Source: Gallionella sp.
GTDB taxonomy: Bacteria; Pseudomonadota; Gammaproteobacteria; Burkholderiales; Gallionellaceae
DNA: 64,000 nt
Direction of reading: 5' to 3'
Assembly: GCA_030681375.1 (NCBI GenBank)
Contig: JAUXWM010000062.1
Coordinates: 20,308-84,307, forward strand
Below the pieces are notes generated by a model that searched no databases, had not been told where the DNA came from, and worked only from the letters and a program-made list of their open reading frames with translations. The position numbers and the translations under genes were made by a program. Positions 60,054 to 64,000 of the stretch are shown here, piece by piece (the first letter of the stretch is position 1; every line of letters begins with the position of its first letter).

Positions 60054-60238
60054 TATTTAATCCAGTACAACATCAGCAAACCGCACAATGTCGTGCTGAT
60101 GCCAATAAAACGAAGTTGCCCCTCTGTCAGCGCGATCAGTTTACGAAACATTTCTCGCCACATATCGGGGAACAGAAAAGGTATTAATCCTTCAATCACC
60201 AGCATCATCGCAAAACCGAGCAGCCAGTAATCCAGCAC
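60053..60238 (-). CDS. DUF2065 family small membrane protein
   Basis: A 61-residue protein with two hydrophobic segments (about 4-22 and 43-60) separated by a short charged loop (REMFRKLIALTEGQLR). DUF2065 (YjeT-type) proteins commonly sit next to hflC and purA; the role is unknown. It starts with a GTG at 60238 that overlaps the hflC stop (TAGTG). It is coupled on both sides. Confidence 0.85.
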   Translation of the reverse strand: MLDYWLLGFAMMLVIEGLIPFLFPDMWREMFRKLIALTEGQLRFIGISTTLCGLLMLYWIK

Positions 60239-61116
60239 TACTTGCCTGATTTACCGGGATTCTTCATGTACTTGAAGAAGGCCGAGCTAGGATCCATCAC
60301 CATCACGTCGCTCTTGTTCTTGAAGCTTTGCTTGTAAGCCTCCAGACTGCGATAGAACGAGTAAAACTCGGCATTACGGCCAAATGCAGCAGCGTAGGTT
60401 GAAGAAGCCTTGGCATCGCCTTCACCCTTGGTTTTCTGTGCATCGCGATAAGCTTCTGCCAGAATAACTTCACGCTGTTTGTCGGCATCTGCCTTGATCT
60501 TTTCACCTTCGGCCGCGCCCAAGGCACGCAACTCATTCGCTACACGCTTACGCTCGGCATCCATACGGCGATAGACGGAATCACTGATTTCCGGTGGAAA
60601 GTCCACGCGCTTAAGGCGCACATCCAACACTTGCACACCAATCTTACGCGCATCACTATCCGTCTTGTTGCGCAACACCGTCATGATTTGCTGGCGTTCG
60701 CCGGAAACCACTTCGTGTATGGTGCGCTTACCAAACTCTTCACGCATGCTCGAATTCACCGTCTGCATCAAACGTGTTTTAGCGCGCACTTCATCACCGC
60801 CAACGCTGACGTAATACTGTTTAACGTCAACAATGCGCCATTTGACAAACGAATCCACCATCACGTTTTTCTTTTCAGCCGTAATGAAACGCTCAGGTTC
60901 CCCGGTATCCAGCGTCAGTATGCGTGAATCAAAATATCGCACGTTCTGCATCAATGGAACTTTGAAATACAAGCCAGGTGAAGTTTTCACACTTACAACT
61001 TCTCCCAACTGGAACACGATCGCATTCTGGCGCTGGTCCACCACGAACAAACTTAAACTCAACAAGATCAGCGCAACGACTGCGCCAATCAAAATATTAG
61101 CTACATTGGTTTTCAT
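60238..61116 (-). CDS. hflC: FtsH modulator HflC
   Basis: HflC and HflK form a membrane SPFH-domain complex that encloses the FtsH protease and regulates its access to substrates. The 292-residue protein has one N-terminal membrane helix (about 9-28, ILIGAVVALILLSLSLFVVD), the band 7/SPFH domain (about 30-200, QNAIVFQLGEVV, SPGLYFKVPLMQNV) and a charged coiled-coil tail rich in Lys, Glu and Ala. It overlaps the end of hflK by four bases. Confidence 0.95.
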   Translation of the reverse strand: MKTNVANILIGAVVALILLSLSLFVVDQRQNAIVFQLGEVVSVKTSPGLYFKVPLMQNVRYFDSRILTLDTGEPERFITAEKKNVMVDSFVKWRIVDVKQYYVSVGGDEVRAKTRLMQTVNSSMREEFGKRTIHEVVSGERQQIMTVLRNKTDSDARKIGVQVLDVRLKRVDFPPEISDSVYRRMDAERKRVANELRALGAAEGEKIKADADKQREVILAEAYRDAQKTKGEGDAKASSTYAAAFGRNAEFYSFYRSLEAYKQSFKNKSDVMVMDPSSAFFKYMKNPGKSGK

Positions 61117-62321
61117 CGAGCACCCCGATCACGGCTTAGCAAAGAGTCGCGCGCACGCTGTGCCGCACTATTGTCATTATTTTCTGATGAGGCCGGTGTC
61201 GTATCAGCCTTGCCCGCTGCCGCTTCCGCAGACGAATTTCCTCCACGACTGGATTCAATCAACTTATCCAAGGGTAAGTACAAAAGACTGTTACCGTTCT
61301 TTTGATCAACCATCACCTTGCTGATGTTGCCCATTACCTGAGACATCATATCCAGATACATCCGTTCGCGAGTCACGGAAGGTGCCTTCTCGTATTCAAC
61401 CAGAATTTGCTTGAACCGACTGGCATCACCTTCGGCATTGGCGATCACGCTCTGCTTGTAACCTTCAGATTCCTGTATTAAACGTGCCGCCGTACCACTG
61501 GCGCGGGGTATCACATCGTTAGCATAGGACTGCCCTTCATTTTTCTGGCGCTCGCGATCCTGCCCCGCCTTGACGGCATCATCAAAAGCGGCCTGAACCT
61601 GCTCAGGCGGCTGTGCATTCTGCATCGTCAGCTTACTGATCAGTATCCCTGACTTATAACGATCCAGAATACTTTGTATCAACTTGGTCGCTGATGCAGC
61701 CACTTGTTCGCGCCCTTCGTAGAGCACGTAGTCCATCTTGCTCTTGCCGACCACTTCACGTATTGCGGTTTCCGCAGCCTGACGCACATTTTCGTCTGGA
61801 TTACGATTGTTGAACAAATATTCGCCCGGGTCATTCAGGAAATACTGCACTGCAAACTGAATATCCACGATGTTTTCATCGTCAGTCAGCATCAATGATT
61901 CCTTCAACGTTTTGTTCTTGACGTTGTCGCGATAACCCACCTCGACCGTACGAACCTGACTCAGGTTGACGATCTCGACAGACTCAACCGGAAACGGTAA
62001 ATGCCAACGCGGGCCTGGCTCGGTTGTTTCGACTAACTTGCCAAAGCGCAACACCACCCCGCGCTGGCTGGCATCCACGATATAGAAGCCGCTCGCCGCC
62101 CATATCAACACAGCGATAATGGCGAGCAAACCCAAACCACCCCCGGCGATTTTAGGCATCTGAGAGTCGCCACCACCATTACCGGAACCGTTCTTGCCGA
62201 AACCGCCCTTATTTCCCATCAAAGCAGCAACTTTGGCATTCAACTTGCGCAACAACTCTTCCAAATCGGGGGGGCCACCATTGTTGTTCTTATTACCCCA
62301 CTGCGGGTCGTTCATTCCCAT
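61113..62321 (-). CDS. hflK: FtsH modulator HflK
   Basis: HflK is the partner of HflC in the FtsH-regulating complex. The 402-residue protein has a Gly/Asn-rich cytoplasmic N-terminus (about 1-60, GGPPDLEELLRKLNAKV), a membrane helix (about 62-85), the SPFH domain (DASQRGVVLRFGKLVETTEPGPRWHLPFPVE) and a helical tail. Two starts are possible, ATG at 62321 or 62315; the second overlaps the hflX stop. It sits between hflX and hflC, the conserved order. Confidence 0.95.
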   Translation of the reverse strand: MGMNDPQWGNKNNNGGPPDLEELLRKLNAKVAALMGNKGGFGKNGSGNGGGDSQMPKIAGGGLGLLAIIAVLIWAASGFYIVDASQRGVVLRFGKLVETTEPGPRWHLPFPVESVEIVNLSQVRTVEVGYRDNVKNKTLKESLMLTDDENIVDIQFAVQYFLNDPGEYLFNNRNPDENVRQAAETAIREVVGKSKMDYVLYEGREQVAASATKLIQSILDRYKSGILISKLTMQNAQPPEQVQAAFDDAVKAGQDRERQKNEGQSYANDVIPRASGTAARLIQESEGYKQSVIANAEGDASRFKQILVEYEKAPSVTRERMYLDMMSQVMGNISKVMVDQKNGNSLLYLPLDKLIESSRGGNSSAEAAAGKADTTPASSENNDNSAAQRARDSLLSRDRGAR

Positions 62322-63460
62322 GGTTCATTTCTCGCTTGTTTAATTTGATTTTCAATTTTCTCAGCGGCCAATTGCGCATCTTTCGCCTCACACAAGGCAA
62401 GCCGCAATTCACTCATTCCTGCACCACTTTTAGCACTGAGGTAAACCCTTGCAATTCTACCACAGTCATCACGCTCGACACTTTCCGGCACATCAAGCAC
62501 ATCAATTTTGTTGAACACCAGCAACTGCGGTATATGACCCGCATCAATTTCGTTCAAGACTTTATTTACTTCACTAATCTGATCATCGCGATTCGGATTG
62601 CTGGCATCGACCACATGCAACAGCAAGTCAGCCTGCACCGTCTCTTCCAGCGTACTGCGAAACGCCGCGACCAGTCCATGCGGCAAATGGCGAATAAACC
62701 CGACCGTATCCGACATTACGATATCCCCAACCCCTTCACTAAACATTTTGCGTGAAGTAGTATCCAGCGTCGCGAATAATTGGTTAGCCACATAGACATT
62801 GGCCTTGGTTAAACGATTGAACAGCGTGGATTTACCTGCGTTGGTGTAGCCAACAATCGATACGGAAAATACAGCAGAGCGATTGCGCGAACGTCGCATC
62901 ACATCCCTTTGGCTCTTAAGCTTCTCCAGACGTTCCTTCAGCAAGTGCACGCGTTTATCCAGCTTACGCCTGTCCAGCTCCAACTGAGTTTCGCCGGGGC
63001 CACGCGCGCCCACGGCAAACTTTTGTTGCCCCATGTCTGTGTTCAGACCCACAAGACGCGTAGCCATATATTTGAGTTGAGCTAATTCGACCTGAACCTT
63101 ACCCTCATAACTTTGTGCACGTTGCGCAAAAATATCCAGAATCAACATGGTTCGATCAATGACACGGGTATTCAATTGCGCAGTCAGATTGCGCATTTGT
63201 GCGGGAGACAAGTCGTGATTGAAAATCACCAGAGGCACTTCCATGCGTTCGACCATCTCAGCGATTTCCTGAACTTTTCCGCTACCCGCGAACAAGGCCG
63301 CATCAGGGCGTTGCCGCTTGGCTTCGACAGTCGCCAGGGTGTGCACACCGGCCGTCTCGGCCAGCAAGCGCAGCTCCTCCAGACTCTCGTGATAATCAGC
63401 ATCACCGAGGTCAATACTTACCAATATTGCGGAATCAGAACCAGCGAGCCTTTGCTGCAT
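62312..63460 (-). CDS. hflX: Ribosome-associated GTPase HflX
   Basis: HflX is a GTPase that splits stalled ribosomes under stress. The 382-residue protein has the N-terminal HflX domain (about 1-180, ARGPGETQLELDRRKLDKR being diagnostic), and the G domain with GYTNAGKSTLFNRLTK, DTVGFI and FNKIDV. The C-terminal region is short. Its ATG overlaps the hfq stop (TAATG), so hfq-hflX is coupled. Confidence 0.95.
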   Translation of the reverse strand: MQQRLAGSDSAILVSIDLGDADYHESLEELRLLAETAGVHTLATVEAKRQRPDAALFAGSGKVQEIAEMVERMEVPLVIFNHDLSPAQMRNLTAQLNTRVIDRTMLILDIFAQRAQSYEGKVQVELAQLKYMATRLVGLNTDMGQQKFAVGARGPGETQLELDRRKLDKRVHLLKERLEKLKSQRDVMRRSRNRSAVFSVSIVGYTNAGKSTLFNRLTKANVYVANQLFATLDTTSRKMFSEGVGDIVMSDTVGFIRHLPHGLVAAFRSTLEETVQADLLLHVVDASNPNRDDQISEVNKVLNEIDAGHIPQLLVFNKIDVLDVPESVERDDCGRIARVYLSAKSGAGMSELRLALCEAKDAQLAAEKIENQIKQARNEPWE

Positions 63461-63702
63461 TACTCAGCCACGGCATCGTCATAGGAAATATTGACCGCAC
63501 GAGCCGGAACAATAGTAGAAATAGCGTGTTTATAGACCATCTGTATGACTGAATTGTTTTTCAACAAAACTACATATTGATCAAAGGATTCGACCTGACC
63601 TTGCAGCTTGATGCCATTGACTAGGTAAATTGCCACCTGCACATGCTCTTTACGCAAGGTATTCAAAAATGGGTCTTGTAATTGCTGGCCTTTTGTACTC
63701 AT
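63460..63702 (-). CDS. hfq: RNA chaperone Hfq
   Basis: Hfq is a hexameric Sm-like chaperone that pairs small RNAs with mRNAs. The 80-residue protein has [31 protein letters not shown] (Sm1 and proximal face, with the Q8-type and F39-type positions) and the Sm2 motif YKHAIST. The C-terminal tail after the Sm core is short (about 12 residues). A palindrome lies about 80 bases upstream. It is the first gene of hfq-hflX-hflK-hflC-DUF2065-hisZ, downstream of an rRNA operon. Confidence 0.97.
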   Translation of the reverse strand: MSTKGQQLQDPFLNTLRKEHVQVAIYLVNGIKLQGQVESFDQYVVLLKNNSVIQMVYKHAISTIVPARAVNISYDDAVAE

Positions 63703-63778
63703 ATTATTGCTCTTTTTGTAGGTAACGGGACTGCACTTTACTGGATTTCGGCGCAGATGAACAGATGCAGCAGCTAAT

Positions 63779-63804
63779 CTGGATATTTGAACGCGTTTAT
63801 CCAG
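63779..63804. promoter_or_regulatory. Inverted repeat upstream of hfq
   Basis: CTGGATA and TATCCAG form a perfect 7+7 inverted repeat with a 12-base spacer that itself holds AACGCGTT, another palindrome. It lies 77 bases upstream of the hfq ATG. It could be an operator or a leader hairpin; nothing here decides which. Confidence 0.3.
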
Positions 63805-63860
63805 AACGGGATACCACTAATTGCGTTAATTTTTGACGGTTATCAAATGTCATCAACCGA

Positions 63861-63897
63861 AGCAAAAAGCCCCACCGTTACCGGAGGGGCTTTTTGT
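63861..63897 (-). terminator. rRNA operon terminator
   Basis: AAAAAGCCCC and GGGGCTTTTT form a ten-pair stem (63864-63873 with 63886-63895), closed by a loop with a further partial CCG/CGG pairing. On the minus strand the T-run follows the stem, just past the 5S rRNA. Confidence 0.9.
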
Positions 63898-63902
63898 TGT
63901 AA

Positions 63903-64000
63903 GGAGTCTGACGATGACCTACTTTCACATGGGTAATCCACACTATCATTGGCGCGGAGTCGTTTCACTGTCCTGTTCGGGATGGGAAGGAGTGGGACCA
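63903..64000 (-). rRNA. rrf: 5S ribosomal RNA, 3' part (5' end beyond the window)
   Basis: The minus strand reads GGTCCCACTCCTTCCCATCC then CCGAACAGGACAGTGAAACG, and further on ATGATAGTGTGG and GTGAAAGTAGGTCATCGTC, the conserved order of bacterial 5S rRNA. About 20 bases of the 5' end are missing. The 3' limit near 63903 is placed by its expected pairing with the unseen 5' end, so it is approximate. Confidence 0.93.

Overview
The window reads as a stretch of core chromosome from a betaproteobacterium. The gene orders hfq-hflX-hflK-hflC-(DUF2065)-hisZ-purA, rimP-nusA-infB-rbfA-truB-rpsO-pnp and rpsB-tsf-pyrH-frr-uppS-cdsA-dxr-rseP-bamA-ompH-lpxD-fabZ-lpxA-lpxB-rnhB are typical of that class. 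A complete System I cytochrome c maturation operon, lipid A genes and OmpA-type porins mark a respiring Gram-negative. My guess is a Nitrosomonadales/Gallionellaceae-like organism, but this rests on remembered gene order, not a search. Nearly all genes are on the minus strand. I see no insertion sequence, integrase, prophage, toxin cassette or CRISPR array.

Layout, left to right. 1-7.15 kb: start of uvrC, a uracil-DNA-glycosylase-superfamily gene and a large EF-hand/membrane protein in one coupled unit; then rlmJ, a small zinc-ribbon gene behind a TetR-like palindrome, a DUF455 ferritin-like gene and rep helicase. 7.2-14.3 kb: ccmABCDEFGHI, closed by a long hairpin. 14.6-15.4 kb: fabI on the plus strand. 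15.5-17.8 kb: a response regulator/TPR protein with a soluble histidine kinase. 17.9-32.3 kb: envelope, isoprenoid and translation-factor genes from rpsB down to rnhB. 32.6-37.3 kb: the start of a fatty-acid cluster (yceD-rpmF-plsX-fabH-fabD-fabG), without the acpP and fabF usually found next. 37.4-39.2 kb, plus strand: maf, a tetrapyrrole-methylase-fold protein and dksA. 39.4-49.9 kb: pnp to rimP, then nadE. 50-52.3 kb: two tandem OmpA-family genes. 52.5-55.6 kb: rlmB, rnr and a divergent tRNA-Leu(CAG). 56.2-63.7 kb: a mscS-type channel, purA, hisZ, DUF2065, hflC, hflK, hflX and hfq. The right edge holds the 3' part of a 5S rRNA and its terminator.

Functional themes. The genes mostly serve envelope biogenesis (lipid A, BamA/Skp, RseP, undecaprenyl phosphate, CDP-diacylglycerol), fatty-acid elongation, cytochrome c assembly, and translation/RNA metabolism. 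Many junctions are ATGA, TAATG or TGATG overlaps, indicating translational coupling.

The unusual items are: an array in which the last codons of dksA with their stop recur three more times, two copies forming hairpins with matched changes; a hairpin plus 7-bp pseudoknot candidate in the rpsB leader; the coupled EF-hand membrane protein/UDG/uvrC unit; the orphan regulator/TPR-kinase pair; an OmpA paralogue with Cys in place of the peptidoglycan-binding Asp; a heptamer array between fabH and fabD; and the truncated fab cluster. I found no convincing new defence or mobile system.
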